From RGIG3102 sp964507095 (lineage in GTDB: Bacteria; Bacillota; Clostridia; Oscillospirales; Ruminococcaceae), in assembly GCA_964507095.1 (NCBI GenBank), contig CAZDOS010000002.1:26392-90391 (forward strand): 64,000 nt of DNA. Direction: 5' to 3'. This document shows, in pieces, positions 43,915-53,618 of the stretch (position 1 is the stretch's first letter; each line of letters starts with the position of its first letter). The position numbers and the translations under genes are program-made. A model generated the notes under the pieces. It was not told the DNA's origin. It did no database searches and was given only the letters and a program-made list of their open reading frames with translations.

Positions 43915-45363
43915 TTAGAATGCATTGTAAATGTATGCTGATTGTGCCATATTCCCAAAAAGCATTATCATGATTAACAGAAAATAGCACGCGGCGATCT
44001 TTGAAAGTGCAGGCATTGAAGCCAGCATTTCAGATATATGCATTTTTCTCTTTTCTTCCCGAAGCTCGACAGCAAGCATCAAGACGATGCTTCCCGACAG
44101 CACGGCTCCGGAAACTCGTCCTATGCCGACGCTCTTAAGGACAGCTATGGTTTCCGGCACATTCACCAGTGAACCCCATCCTTTGAACAATCCGACCATG
44201 ACCCGCACTGCCTGTTTTATGTCGGTAAGTCTGAAGAAGATCAGCGTGACCGTAAACAAAAGGAAGACAATGGAAGATTGTATGATATGCTTTATTGCCG
44301 GATTTTTGTAAAGAGGGTTGACCTTCGCCATTTTTCTCCTCTTTTTTGCAGTCTTTCTACCGAAAACCAGCATGGCTCCGTTCAGGGCACCCCAGATAAC
44401 GAACGACCATCCGGCACCATGCCATATGCCGCTGATCGGGTAGATGATAAACATGCTGAAAGAACCAAGCTGAGGCCACGTGAATGCCAACGGAGTAAAC
44501 AGATAATCCTTGAACCATCCGGTCAAGGATATGTGCCATCTCGCCCAGAAGTCGCTGTATGTCTGTGCCAAAAAGGGCCTCAGGAAGTTTTCCTTGACTC
44601 TGATCCCCATTATCCTTGCAGCTCCGATCGCAATGTCAGAATAGCCGGAAAAATCGCAATATATCTGAAGCGTGTACAGAAGCGCCGCCAGACAAAGGAA
44701 TGGACCGGGCATGGTCCCATAGGACGAGTAGATTGAATCAACGATCTTCCCTATTCCGTCCGCAACGACAAGCTTTTTTTCAAGTCCCCAAAGCATTCGG
44801 ATCATCCCCGGTTCGATATCTGAATACTCGAGGCTTCTGTCCTTTTTCAATTGAACGGAATAGTCGTCATATCTCATTATCGGACCTGATGAGATCACCG
44901 GGAAGAAGCCGACAAACGCGAAATGCTCTGTGATGTTCTTGTTCGCTTCGGTCTTTCCCATGTATACATCCATCACATATCCAAAGGCTGAGAAGGTATA
45001 GAAGCTTAGACCGAGAGGCCATGCAAAGCTGGATACCGCCGAACTGATAGAATTCCAGCCGATTGATTCTGCCAGCGAAACCGCATATTTGAAAAACAAC
45101 AGCAGTGAAAGGTTCAACAGTGCGATGACAGGCATGTTGACCTTCTTTTTATTATTTCTTCTGTTTTCGATATAGACGGCTGAATAATAAGAAGATACGG
45201 TCACAAACAGCAAAACCGGGATATGTTTGAGGCTGAAGCTGGCATAGAAAATCAGGTTACATGCACAGAGCACGTATACCGATAATCTGTATTCCTTGCA
45301 GTTTCTGTAGATAAGCGTCGCCATCCCGAGAAACACAAAAAACGCTGTTGAATTAATCCGCAT
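43915..45363 (-). CDS. MBOAT-family O-acyltransferase
   Basis: A 482-residue polytopic membrane enzyme of the MBOAT (AlgI/DltB) type, which carries an acyl group across the membrane for polymer O-acylation. Visible are the family blocks FVGFFPVISSGPIMRYDDYS, YTLQIYCDFSGYSDIAIGAA, FWARWHISLTGWFKDYLFTP and GIWHGAGWSFVIWGALNG, the last with the catalytic His. GGAGG precedes ATG 45363. It lies between the LTA-synthase-like gene (29 bases upstream) and the SGNH-like gene (15 bases downstream). Donor (acetyl or D-alanyl) and acceptor cannot be determined; no dltA or dltC homologue is present. Confidence 0.9.
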   Translation of the reverse strand: MRINSTAFFVFLGMATLIYRNCKEYRLSVYVLCACNLIFYASFSLKHIPVLLFVTVSSYYSAVYIENRRNNKKKVNMPVIALLNLSLLLFFKYAVSLAESIGWNSISSAVSSFAWPLGLSFYTFSAFGYVMDVYMGKTEANKNITEHFAFVGFFPVISSGPIMRYDDYSVQLKKDRSLEYSDIEPGMIRMLWGLEKKLVVADGIGKIVDSIYSSYGTMPGPFLCLAALLYTLQIYCDFSGYSDIAIGAARIMGIRVKENFLRPFLAQTYSDFWARWHISLTGWFKDYLFTPLAFTWPQLGSFSMFIIYPISGIWHGAGWSFVIWGALNGAMLVFGRKTAKKRRKMAKVNPLYKNPAIKHIIQSSIVFLLFTVTLIFFRLTDIKQAVRVMVGLFKGWGSLVNVPETIAVLKSVGIGRVSGAVLSGSIVLMLAVELREEKRKMHISEMLASMPALSKIAACYFLLIMIMLFGNMAQSAYIYNAF

Positions 45364-45392
45364 CTATAACTTCCTCCGATATCCGGGACAGA

Positions 45393-47795
45393 TCAGCCAG
45401 TAAAGAAACCGTCGCTGAATGAATCCCTTTCCTTGAGGATCGCATACTGTATCATTTTGTAGGTATCCTTTACGCTCTCATCGGCTACCTCGTTCATTTC
45501 CTTATCATACACGCCCCGCAGGGAGTATACCGGATATTCTTCCATTAGCTGCTTCAGGAATTTAGCGTATCCGGACATACCGCAGCCAGAATACTCCATA
45601 TATAGGCACATGAGATAATTTGCGCTTATGTATTCCGGTATGCTGCTCATATCAACATCCATGTTGGTCCAAAGCACTACCGGCGTGACATATTTATTGA
45701 GCGTTTCGGACTGTTCCTGTTCCAGCAGGCCAAGGTATTCATAATTCTGCAGGTTCATGGCGGGATGGTGATCGCCGAACATCAGCACGAGCACCGGCCT
45801 GTCCCTCTTCTCCAGTTCTCTTATGAAGGATTCAAAATAACCGTCTGACAGATCCATGAGCTGCAGATATGTGGCAAGTTCCATATCCTCTTCCGGAATG
45901 CCGGAAACGTCTAGAAGATCGATGTCATCAGTGATCTTGAATTCATATCCGCCATGGTTCTGAATCGTAACGTTGAATATGAATGAAGGGGTGTCAGAGC
46001 CGTCAAGTATGTCCAGTATCTCCTTGTAGCATTCTCCGTCGGTGACGAGTCCTCTGACCAGCTGAACGTGCGTCATATCTCCCATGAACCTTATGTCATC
46101 AAAACCCAATGCCTTGTAGACATTCCCTCTGTTGTAGCTGTCGCTTCGTCCCGGATGGATAAAATGGGTTGCATATCCCTGATTTGAATAGTACCGTGAT
46201 CCGTTTTCAACATACGAATTCATATACTGTGCATAAGGAATGCAGCCGTTTTCGAAATTTGACATGGATAAACCAGTGATCCCTTCAAATTCCGAGTTGC
46301 ACGTTCCTCCGCCAAAGACAGGAACAACTACTTTTCCGTAATGAGTATTGTTAAGACTATCTTTCTCTATCGAATGCATGAACTCGAGCGGATCCTCATT
46401 TACCGGAAGATTGCAGAACATTGAAAGATCGCACAGCGTTTCATTCATTATGACTATCACATCAGGCTTCTCCTGTCCCATCCTGTCAGAAATATATTCA
46501 GTCGAAATTCGCCTGACCTCTCCCTCGTCATATCCATCAGGCTTTTTCAGAATGAGATACCTGAAGTTCTGGAAGAAGTTAACCATGAAACCATTCTGTG
46601 TGGCGGAAATATTCCGTCTGTAAAGATTTATTTCTGTGTGGGCAAAATCAAGGGCTTCCTGGGAAGTGGAGAACCATATGAATGCAGCCGCTGCAATCCG
46701 TCCGGCCATCCTAAGCGCAAGTTTTCCTTTTTCCTGCTTACGATCTTTTCCCCCGTCCCGTTTTGAACAGTATCTTAACGCAGCCATTACAAGAACAAGT
46801 ACTGCCGTAACAGTCAGCACTATGGTCATATCCGGCTTGAAGGCATATGAGCTAATTACATTGCCGGCAGTCTTAATGCTGTATATGTCAGAAGGAACTA
46901 TCTCCGAACTTCTGAATATCATGACATAGTGATTGGCCGTGCTAAGAAGCACGGTAAACAGTACTGCTGCAATGACTGATGCCGTTCCGGAACCTGACAG
47001 CGCATAAATCGCCAGTTCGAAACCCATGATCAGCAGATACCGGCATATCATCAGCGGAACAGATTTATCAAAGGCTGAATTGAAGCTTAAAAATTCTGAC
47101 AGCACGAACCGCACGGCAGGCGCTGCCAGCATGACGGCCGCCCCAAAGAGGTCCTTAACCTTCAAATAGATCCCGGACTTCGGAAAGCACAGCAAAAATA
47201 CAGCCAGAAGCATGCCTGCAAGATATACCGCAAAAGACTTAAGTCCGAACCTGTAGTAGAAAATATGGATGCCGGGCGTTATCTCTGTATCCGTTATTCC
47301 GTTATATGTCCATTTGTCGATCTCTCCGCCGGGACATATGCCCATGGGTATCCTGTATGCAGCGTCTTCTTCTGCGGCATCGGATGCCAGGGATAATATT
47401 AGTCTTTCTCCCGCCGCCGGAGTTGAGAACGGAAGGATGTTGATGGCCTGACCTTTGTAAAGCTTGGTGTAATCATAACTGCCTTCATACAGAACGGTGC
47501 CTTCCTCTGTCTTCAGCGTGACGTGCATAGTCGTGCTTTCGCTTGATGGACTGTTCGGGATGAATGATACCGTCAGATATCTGAGGGTCCCTCTGCCTGC
47601 CGTGAAATAAACATCGGTCTGGTTATCACTGGTAATGCTGTTTGAGAAATTATCCTGAACAAAAGAACCTTGTGCGTCCACAGTGGAATAGAACAGTCTC
47701 CAAAAGGCAACTGTCATTAGTATGACGGCTGCAACGGCTGCTGCAAGCCGAGCGCTGCTAATCTTCTTCCTTGTATCCATCTTAACTCTGCTCAT
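45393..47795 (-). CDS. LTA-synthase-like sulfatase-fold membrane enzyme with an inserted extracellular domain
   Basis: An 800-residue membrane protein. After a first helix (about 16-34) lies an extracellular beta-rich region (about 35-185), then about five more helices (about 190-380), and a C-terminal alkaline-phosphatase/sulfatase domain outside the cell. Catalytic blocks are PDVIVIMNETLCDLS, PVFGGGTCNSEFEGITG (nucleophile Thr), FNVTIQNHGGYEF and MFGDHHPAM. Such enzymes polymerise glycerol phosphate from phosphatidylglycerol or move phosphoglycerol onto glycans. The extra beta-rich region between helices 1 and 2 is not usual for LtaS. It lies 26 bases downstream of the GT-C-like gene. Confidence 0.85.
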   Translation of the reverse strand: MSRVKMDTRKKISSARLAAAVAAVILMTVAFWRLFYSTVDAQGSFVQDNFSNSITSDNQTDVYFTAGRGTLRYLTVSFIPNSPSSESTTMHVTLKTEEGTVLYEGSYDYTKLYKGQAINILPFSTPAAGERLILSLASDAAEEDAAYRIPMGICPGGEIDKWTYNGITDTEITPGIHIFYYRFGLKSFAVYLAGMLLAVFLLCFPKSGIYLKVKDLFGAAVMLAAPAVRFVLSEFLSFNSAFDKSVPLMICRYLLIMGFELAIYALSGSGTASVIAAVLFTVLLSTANHYVMIFRSSEIVPSDIYSIKTAGNVISSYAFKPDMTIVLTVTAVLVLVMAALRYCSKRDGGKDRKQEKGKLALRMAGRIAAAAFIWFSTSQEALDFAHTEINLYRRNISATQNGFMVNFFQNFRYLILKKPDGYDEGEVRRISTEYISDRMGQEKPDVIVIMNETLCDLSMFCNLPVNEDPLEFMHSIEKDSLNNTHYGKVVVPVFGGGTCNSEFEGITGLSMSNFENGCIPYAQYMNSYVENGSRYYSNQGYATHFIHPGRSDSYNRGNVYKALGFDDIRFMGDMTHVQLVRGLVTDGECYKEILDILDGSDTPSFIFNVTIQNHGGYEFKITDDIDLLDVSGIPEEDMELATYLQLMDLSDGYFESFIRELEKRDRPVLVLMFGDHHPAMNLQNYEYLGLLEQEQSETLNKYVTPVVLWTNMDVDMSSIPEYISANYLMCLYMEYSGCGMSGYAKFLKQLMEEYPVYSLRGVYDKEMNEVADESVKDTYKMIQYAILKERDSFSDGFFTG

Positions 47796-47821
47796 TTCAC
47801 TGCCACATATGGAGCAATTCG

Positions 47822-49477
47822 TCAGTGTTCAGTAGTTTTTGCAAATCCTGTCGCAGAATATAATATATAAATTGGATGCACGCTTGAAAGATACATCACA
47901 TATGTGCCTATGCCGAAACTCGAGACTTCCATGAATGCGATCATGGCACATCTCAGCACTGACATGCCAAGCAATCCCAAGAGGACTATGTTTGCCATGC
48001 TTGTAATAGTAAATCTCTTTAGAGTCCGATCACTTATCAGTTTCTTGATCTGCCAGATCAGCGTGATAATAGCAAATACAGGCATTACTATCCTGTAAAC
48101 AGACGTTATCACTCTCATAAAGCCCATCGGTATCCGCCTTGCAGGGGATACATAAGGTATGTCCGTACCTTCTATATATGTTCTAAAGGCCTGGGTGCGT
48201 ATAAATCGTTCGACAGGCAGTATCTCTGTCTGATAATCGCCTACCGCTGTCTGTGCCAGCGGATCGCAGTCGTCGAATACTGCCGTTTTCTTCATGCCTT
48301 CAAAAGTTTCCATCAGTACCGGCTGTATGTATTCCGCCTTTATCGGAGGCGTAACGCTTTTCCTGAGATTGGCTGAACCGTCTGTGGTCTGTAGCCTTCC
48401 TTCGTCAACGGCTTTCTGAATCTCGTTCGTGAGTTCAATATAATAATCTCTGGCCTTTTGGGGATCGTCATATATCCCCAGGTTCTGCAAGGCTCTTCTC
48501 AGTGCCCAATAAAATGATCCCGATTTGAAGTCTTTAAGTCCGGTATCATAATGTCCTACCATGATGATCGGGTCATTTAAGGCTTCTTTGACCGGACTGA
48601 ACATCGGCACTTCTCTATAAAGGTCTTCCCTAACGTCTTCAGGAACGGCAATATATGGATCCCAGTGATCCTGCTTCAGAGAGGTCATGGCTCCGTATGC
48701 CGACTTGAATTCACCGCTATCGAAATCGCTGACGATAAATCGTCCGTAGTGCTTCAAGTTCTCCATGCAGTACAGCAGTATCATCACTGCTCCGATGCTG
48801 AACGGAACAGCCATGCGCAAAGCTCTTAAAACAGTTTTTCCTAACCCTTCGCTCCTAGTCAGGAACAGAATCACCATCAAAGCTACTACAAAGAACGGAA
48901 GGACCCACATCCCATCCTCTCTTGAAAGATAGACTGCTCCGAAACTGGTGCCGTAAAGAGCCATCCACGGAATCTGACGCTTAAGCCTTTCCTTATATCT
49001 TAATCCCGTGCCGATCACGCCAGAGAAAAACATCAGGCAAAGAGCCGGAAATATTGAATCTCTGTATATCCTCGTTGCATACTGCGCCCAAGATGCCGGG
49101 TTGTACAGAAGCAGCAGATAGACGATCAGCTTACCCCAGTTTCTCTTTAGAGCAGGTGCTATCGCCCGAGCGGCCAAAAACGAAGCCGCGCTCCAGAGGA
49201 CAGCATTTGCAAGCAAATATGGGATGTGCAACCTGTTCAGCAATGCAAGCCACACGGCAAAGCCGGCGTGTTTGGAAAGCGTCAGGCAGTTATACTCACC
49301 GAGCCAATGTCCTGAAACAATGGACATGGCCGCTCTTGTCATCAGGTCATCATCAAGAGGGGCAAGCGGAGGATATATCGTAGCATACTGCGTCATGCTC
49401 AGGCACAGCCTGAACACGGTTGCCAATACTGCTATCACACAGCAGATTTTTCTGTTTAGATCATCTCTGTCAAACAT
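47822..49477 (-). CDS. Polytopic GT-C-like membrane protein, first gene of the surface-polymer operon
   Basis: A 551-residue membrane protein with about ten predicted helices. The first outside loop holds YPPLAPLDDDLMTRAAMSIV, resembling the acidic DD motif of GT-C glycosyltransferases that use lipid-linked sugars. A long soluble loop (about 255-435) interrupts the helices. The ribosome binding site (GGAAGAG) is weak and about 12 bases away. Position at the head of a run with LTA-synthase-like and MBOAT genes suggests glycosylation of the same surface polymer. Specific family not recognised. Confidence 0.6.
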   Translation of the reverse strand: MFDRDDLNRKICCVIAVLATVFRLCLSMTQYATIYPPLAPLDDDLMTRAAMSIVSGHWLGEYNCLTLSKHAGFAVWLALLNRLHIPYLLANAVLWSAASFLAARAIAPALKRNWGKLIVYLLLLYNPASWAQYATRIYRDSIFPALCLMFFSGVIGTGLRYKERLKRQIPWMALYGTSFGAVYLSREDGMWVLPFFVVALMVILFLTRSEGLGKTVLRALRMAVPFSIGAVMILLYCMENLKHYGRFIVSDFDSGEFKSAYGAMTSLKQDHWDPYIAVPEDVREDLYREVPMFSPVKEALNDPIIMVGHYDTGLKDFKSGSFYWALRRALQNLGIYDDPQKARDYYIELTNEIQKAVDEGRLQTTDGSANLRKSVTPPIKAEYIQPVLMETFEGMKKTAVFDDCDPLAQTAVGDYQTEILPVERFIRTQAFRTYIEGTDIPYVSPARRIPMGFMRVITSVYRIVMPVFAIITLIWQIKKLISDRTLKRFTITSMANIVLLGLLGMSVLRCAMIAFMEVSSFGIGTYVMYLSSVHPIYILYSATGFAKTTEH

Positions 49478-49582
49478 ATCCAGCGTTCTCTTCCATCCTT
49501 ATGACTATAAATATAATTGTATCACAGGCTCAAATCGATGTGAACAGAAATTGCGTCTGCGTTAGTGCTTGCCGACAAAATA

Positions 49583-49606
49583 GCTTCCGCAGAAGCCTGC
49601 GGAAGC
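49583..49606 (-). terminator. Terminator of the glpK-desulfhydrase pair
   Basis: GCTTCCGCAG (49583-49592) with 49597-49606; TATTTTGTC follows on the minus strand. Confidence 0.7.
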
Positions 49607-49619
49607 CGGTCAGATGATC

Positions 49620-50624
49620 TTATAGATACTGGGCAAACAGCGAGCCAAAGCCTCCGCTGTGCAGGAACAGATTGCCTTCGCTTGGGACAAGGCCCTTTTT
49701 TATCAAATCGCAGTAGCCGACAAAGGTCTTGGAAGTGTATACATTCTCAAGGAATATCCCTTCCTTCTGTGCGAGATGATAAACTGCCTCCTCACTTTCC
49801 GGAGTGTTTATGCTCCATCCTCCGCCGCAGTAATCATCCGTTATGAGGCAGACATCGTCGAGGGATGATTTGAATTCCACTCCCAGGATCGCTTCCGCTT
49901 CGCGGATTATCTTCATCATCTCCACTTTAAGGTCTGCTTCGGCATACTCGGTGCTGATGACGACCACCTTGAACGGTAGTCCGAGCAGGTAGTTCCCGTA
50001 GACCGTGCCAGCGGCAACTCCTCCGTTGCCCGCAGGAACGAATATGGTCCTTATCGGTTCCACGAGCTCACCACTCTGTTCAAGTATCTCACAGACGGCA
50101 TCGACATATCCGAGAGCTCCGTAGCCGGTGGATGCCCCGTTCTCGACGACGAAAGGCTTCATCCCGGACGCCTCAAGATCCCGCTTGACGTCCTGCATGT
50201 GGGCATTCCTCACCGTGGAGGTGACATCGCCCAGATAGACTATGTCAGCACCGCTGATCCTGTTGAGGAGCCGGTTGCCGACCGAGCCCGGTTCGTTCGG
50301 TCCGTTCTGGACCAGAACGCAATCCATTCCCATCTTCCGCCGCGCGCATGCCGTTGCAGTGCACAGATTGGACTGGACCGGTCCTGACGCGATTATGATA
50401 TTGGCGCCCTGATCCTTTGCCTGCTTCATGATGTATTCCAGGTTCCTGACCTTGTTCCCTCCGGGACCGACTCCGGTCAGGTCATCCCTCTTGATCCAGG
50501 CGTGAGCCACTCCCAGTTCCCTGGCAATTGCAGGCATGTCATGTATCGGTGTCTTTCCTGCGGCAAGATTGACCTTGCCGACCTCACCGAGCAGGCTTCT
50601 AAGCTTTGCAACGGACAATCTCAT
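49620..50624 (-). CDS. D-cysteine desulfhydrase-like PLP enzyme
   Basis: A 334-residue fold-type II PLP enzyme of the D-cysteine desulfhydrase/ACC deaminase group. Start block KTPIHDMPAIARELGVAHAW, the lysine in GPGGNKVRNLEYIM, the Ser-containing IIASGPVQSNLCTATACARR, IFVPAGNGGVAAG and the terminal LFLHSGGFGSLFAQ are visible. It would release ammonia with pyruvate and sulfide, or deaminate a related amino acid. GAGAGGT precedes ATG 50624. It begins 3 bases after the glycerol kinase stop, so they share a transcript, an odd pairing for glycerol use. Confidence 0.85.
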   Translation of the reverse strand: MRLSVAKLRSLLGEVGKVNLAAGKTPIHDMPAIARELGVAHAWIKRDDLTGVGPGGNKVRNLEYIMKQAKDQGANIIIASGPVQSNLCTATACARRKMGMDCVLVQNGPNEPGSVGNRLLNRISGADIVYLGDVTSTVRNAHMQDVKRDLEASGMKPFVVENGASTGYGALGYVDAVCEILEQSGELVEPIRTIFVPAGNGGVAAGTVYGNYLLGLPFKVVVISTEYAEADLKVEMMKIIREAEAILGVEFKSSLDDVCLITDDYCGGGWSINTPESEEAVYHLAQKEGIFLENVYTSKTFVGYCDLIKKGLVPSEGNLFLHSGGFGSLFAQYL

Positions 50625-50627
50625 GAT

Positions 50628-52115
50628 CTACCTCTCTTCCCAGTTCAGGCTGCGTCCTACGGCCTTGTGCCAGCCTTTGACCAGATCTTCCCTTGTTGCC
50701 GTATCCATCGAAGGAGCAAATATCCTGTCAAAGTTATCCATTGCCTTGATCTCGCTCCTGTCCTTCCAGACTCCGACGGCAAGACCCGCAAGGAATGCGG
50801 CGCCAAGGGCTGTCGTCTCCCTCATCTTAGGTCTTATGACCTTTCCGTCCAGAACATCCGCCTGGAACTGCATGAGGAAGTCATCCCTGCATGCTCCGCC
50901 GTCCACATTGAGTGAATCCAGCTTCCTTCCGATATCCTTTTCCATTGCGTTGACAAGATCCATTGACTGGTATGCTATGGACTCCTGCGCTGCCCTGATA
51001 ATATGTTCTCTCTTTGTACCCCTGGTGATGCCTATTATGCTTCCCCTGGCGTACATGTCCCAGTACGGAGCTCCCAGTCCGGTGAATGCAGGAACCAGGT
51101 ATACGCCTCCCGTGGACTTGACCTTCTTTGCAAAGTACTCGGCATCCCTGCTCTCGTTGAGTATCCTGAGCTCGTCTCTCAACCACTGAATTACGGCTCC
51201 TCCCACAAAGACGCTTCCCTCCAGCCGGTATTCGACCTTTCCGTCTATTCCGACTGCGATGGTGGTGACAAGACCGGCCTTGGACTCGACAGCGTCATAT
51301 TTTGTGTTCATCAAGAGGAAACAGCCTGTTCCGTAAGTGTTCTTTGCTTCTCCGGCCTCAAAGCACTTCTGGCCGAACAGGGCAGCCTGCTGGTCTCCAG
51401 CTATTCCGCAGATCGGAATGTCCACTCCGTCTATATTCACATAGCCGTATATCTCGCTGGAAGACCTGACTTCAGGAAGCACGCTCCTTGGTATGTCCAG
51501 TTCGTTCAGCAGCTTTTCATCCCACTTGAGCTCGTGTATGTCATACAGCATCGTCCTTGATGCATTGGTGTAATCGGTGATATGGACCTTTCCTCCCGTG
51601 AGCTTGTATACCAACCACGAATCGACGGTGCCGAAGAGGATGTCGCCCTTTTCAGCCTTTTCCCTCACGCCCGGAATATTGTCGAGTATCCACTTTATCT
51701 TCGTCCCTGAGAAGTAGGCGTCGACCACGAGTCCGGTCTTTTCCTTGATGTAATCGGAAAGGCCTCTGCTGACCAGATCGTCACAGATGTCTGCCGTGCG
51801 GCGGCACTGCCATACTATCGCGTTATACACCGGCTCTCCGGTGGTCCTGTCCCAGAGGATCGTGGTCTCTCTCTGGTTCGTGATGCCGATTCCCGCGATC
51901 TCCGAAGGATCGATGCCGTTCTTTCTGACGACCTCCATCATCACGCCGTACTGCGAGGTGTATATCTCCATGGCATCATGCTCTACCCAACCTTCCTTGG
52001 GGTAGTGCTGGGTGAATTCCTTCTGCTCCATGGCGATAATATTTTGATTGAAATCAAAGAGGATGGCTCTTGATGATGTCGTGCCCCGGTCCAGGGCCAT
52101 AAGATACTTTTTCAT
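50628..52115 (-). CDS. glpK: Glycerol kinase
   Basis: A 495-residue FGGY kinase making glycerol 3-phosphate. LMALDRGTTSSRAILFDFNQ, GITNQRETTILWDRTTGEPV, the QCRRTADICD block, CGIAGDQQAALFGQKCF, NTYGTGCFLLMNTK and RLEGSVFVGGAVIQWLRDEL match GlpK closely, and length is standard. GGCTAGGAGAAAG precedes ATG 52115. No glpF or glpD is nearby; it is followed by a PLP enzyme gene. Confidence 0.95.
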   Translation of the reverse strand: MKKYLMALDRGTTSSRAILFDFNQNIIAMEQKEFTQHYPKEGWVEHDAMEIYTSQYGVMMEVVRKNGIDPSEIAGIGITNQRETTILWDRTTGEPVYNAIVWQCRRTADICDDLVSRGLSDYIKEKTGLVVDAYFSGTKIKWILDNIPGVREKAEKGDILFGTVDSWLVYKLTGGKVHITDYTNASRTMLYDIHELKWDEKLLNELDIPRSVLPEVRSSSEIYGYVNIDGVDIPICGIAGDQQAALFGQKCFEAGEAKNTYGTGCFLLMNTKYDAVESKAGLVTTIAVGIDGKVEYRLEGSVFVGGAVIQWLRDELRILNESRDAEYFAKKVKSTGGVYLVPAFTGLGAPYWDMYARGSIIGITRGTKREHIIRAAQESIAYQSMDLVNAMEKDIGRKLDSLNVDGGACRDDFLMQFQADVLDGKVIRPKMRETTALGAAFLAGLAVGVWKDRSEIKAMDNFDRIFAPSMDTATREDLVKGWHKAVGRSLNWEER

Positions 52116-52191
52116 GCTCTTTCTCCTAGCCGCCTTTTTCTTTAATAATAATATTAAGCGCTGATATATTCAAGTGCCGAGAAGACACAGA

Positions 52192-52225
52192 AAAAGGACC
52201 GCACGGAAAACCGTGCGGTCCTTTT
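52192..52225. terminator. Strong hairpin upstream of glpK and downstream of the duplicated lipoprotein gene
   Basis: AAAAGGACCGCACGG (52192-52206) with 52211-52225 around an AAAA loop. It serves as terminator of the lipoprotein gene on the minus strand, with TCTGTGTC beyond. Confidence 0.75.
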
Positions 52226-52258
52226 ATTCAATCAATAATATGCCTTGTTTAGACTATA

Positions 52259-53287
52259 TTACTTTGCGTTTGCGGCAGCCTTTGCCAGAGCAACGATCTG
52301 TGAGTTGATTGAGATGGAAACGCCAGCAGCAAGGTCAGAACCCTCTACAGGAACTGCGATGTGGTGGTCATCCTTCTGGTAAACTTCTGTTGCTGCGAAC
52401 TCGTCAGCTGTCTTACCGATGAGGTACTCTTCAAGAGCTGCGAACTGCTCATTGATTTCCTTACCGATAGCTGAAGCGCCCTTCATGCCGTAGTCAGCAC
52501 CCTTCTGAACCTTTGTTCTGAGGTCGATCTCGTTTGTGAAGTGACCTGTTGTATCGAACTTAGCTGTCTGCTGTGCAACGTCTGTCTTAACAGCAACGAC
52601 CTTGCCCTCTGCATCGAATGCAGCGCCCATCATTGTTGTGTTGACCTGGATCTGACCGTCAGCCTCAGCTGTTGCGTCTGACTTAGAAACAGAAATGTCT
52701 GTGCCAAGACCTGTTGAAGCAACTGGGCCTGTTGTCTCTACAGCGTTCTCATAAGCAAGCTTGAGAGCGTCGAGGTATGTTCCGATAGAAATTGTAACTG
52801 ATGCGGAAAGATCTGTTCCTTCTGCAGGAACTGTAGGATGATTGTCATCTCTCCGATAGGTCTCAACAGCCATGATCTCATCAACTGTCTTGCCTACGAA
52901 CCAGTCTGCCAGAGCAGCATACTGCTCATTAACTTCCTTACCGATTGTGGAAACGCCTCTCATACCGTAGTCGTCACCCTTCTCGCACTTTGTTCTTGTG
53001 TCGATGTCTCCGACAACCTTGCCTTCAGCTGAAACCTTACCGGTCTGCTGTGCAACGTCGATTGTAGCACTTACAACCTTGCCATCCTTGTCAAAGGTTG
53101 CAACTACCATGTTGGTATTTACCTGTACCTGACCATCAGCATCAGCTGTAGCATCTCTTGTTGTAGCTGTTGTGATGATTCCAAGACCTGTCTTGTATGT
53201 CTCAGCTGGCCGTGGTTCGGTCTTTGAGCAAGCAACAATAGACAGAGCCATTACTGCAGATAATGCCAAAGCAATTACCTTTTTCAT
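52259..53287 (-). CDS. Internally duplicated lipoprotein of unknown function
   Basis: A 342-residue exported lipoprotein (lipobox SIVAC, Cys 20) with two homologous halves of about 150 residues. Each half has TGLG, a DATA(D/E)ADGQ(V/I)QVNT strand, DVAQQT, a DYGM(R/K)G..TIGKE or ..AIGKE block, and a VGKT/IGKT turn near the end. The shared D-G-K-V strand pattern is reminiscent of FMN_bind domains, but the Asp-Gly-Ala-Thr flavin motif is absent. AGGAGG precedes ATG 53287; the frame runs on to 53665 without a ribosome binding site. Codon use is strongly biased (GTT, GCT, ACT), which suggests high expression. Confidence 0.8.
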   Translation of the reverse strand: MKKVIALALSAVMALSIVACSKTEPRPAETYKTGLGIITTATTRDATADADGQVQVNTNMVVATFDKDGKVVSATIDVAQQTGKVSAEGKVVGDIDTRTKCEKGDDYGMRGVSTIGKEVNEQYAALADWFVGKTVDEIMAVETYRRDDNHPTVPAEGTDLSASVTISIGTYLDALKLAYENAVETTGPVASTGLGTDISVSKSDATAEADGQIQVNTTMMGAAFDAEGKVVAVKTDVAQQTAKFDTTGHFTNEIDLRTKVQKGADYGMKGASAIGKEINEQFAALEEYLIGKTADEFAATEVYQKDDHHIAVPVEGSDLAAGVSISINSQIVALAKAAANAK

Positions 53288-53618
53288 TGTATTCCTCCTG
53301 AAAAAAATCATTCGATTTAGCAATTTTGGTTTTGCTAAACTGATATATATGCACTGTAAATATATCACTTTGACATCAAAAGTGTCAAACAAATAACGGG
53401 TTGTCAAAGTTACAAATTGGTAACATTTGACGTAAATTTTATTTAAATATATATATCCGCTTTTACGCTTTCTTTTATTCGTCAGATCGGGCATATAACA
53501 GTCTTTTCGCTGCCGACCTGGTTCTCGGATCCGCCCGGCTCTTTTCATTGTTTTTTCACCACAGGTAAAGTATAATATATCGGTAATATAATAAACACAC
53601 AGGAAAAGGTGTCTTGAT
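53288..53618. promoter_or_regulatory. Divergent control region between the duplicated lipoprotein and galE
   Basis: A 331-base gap. For the lipoprotein (minus), TTGACA (plus 53383-53388), an 18-base spacer and TATATT (53359-53364) form a promoter, and TTTAGCAA (53316-53323) pairs with TTGCTAAA (53332-53339) in its leader. For galE (plus), TTGTTT (53548-53553), 17 bases and TATAAT (53571-53576) form a promoter 43 bases before the start. Confidence 0.6.
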
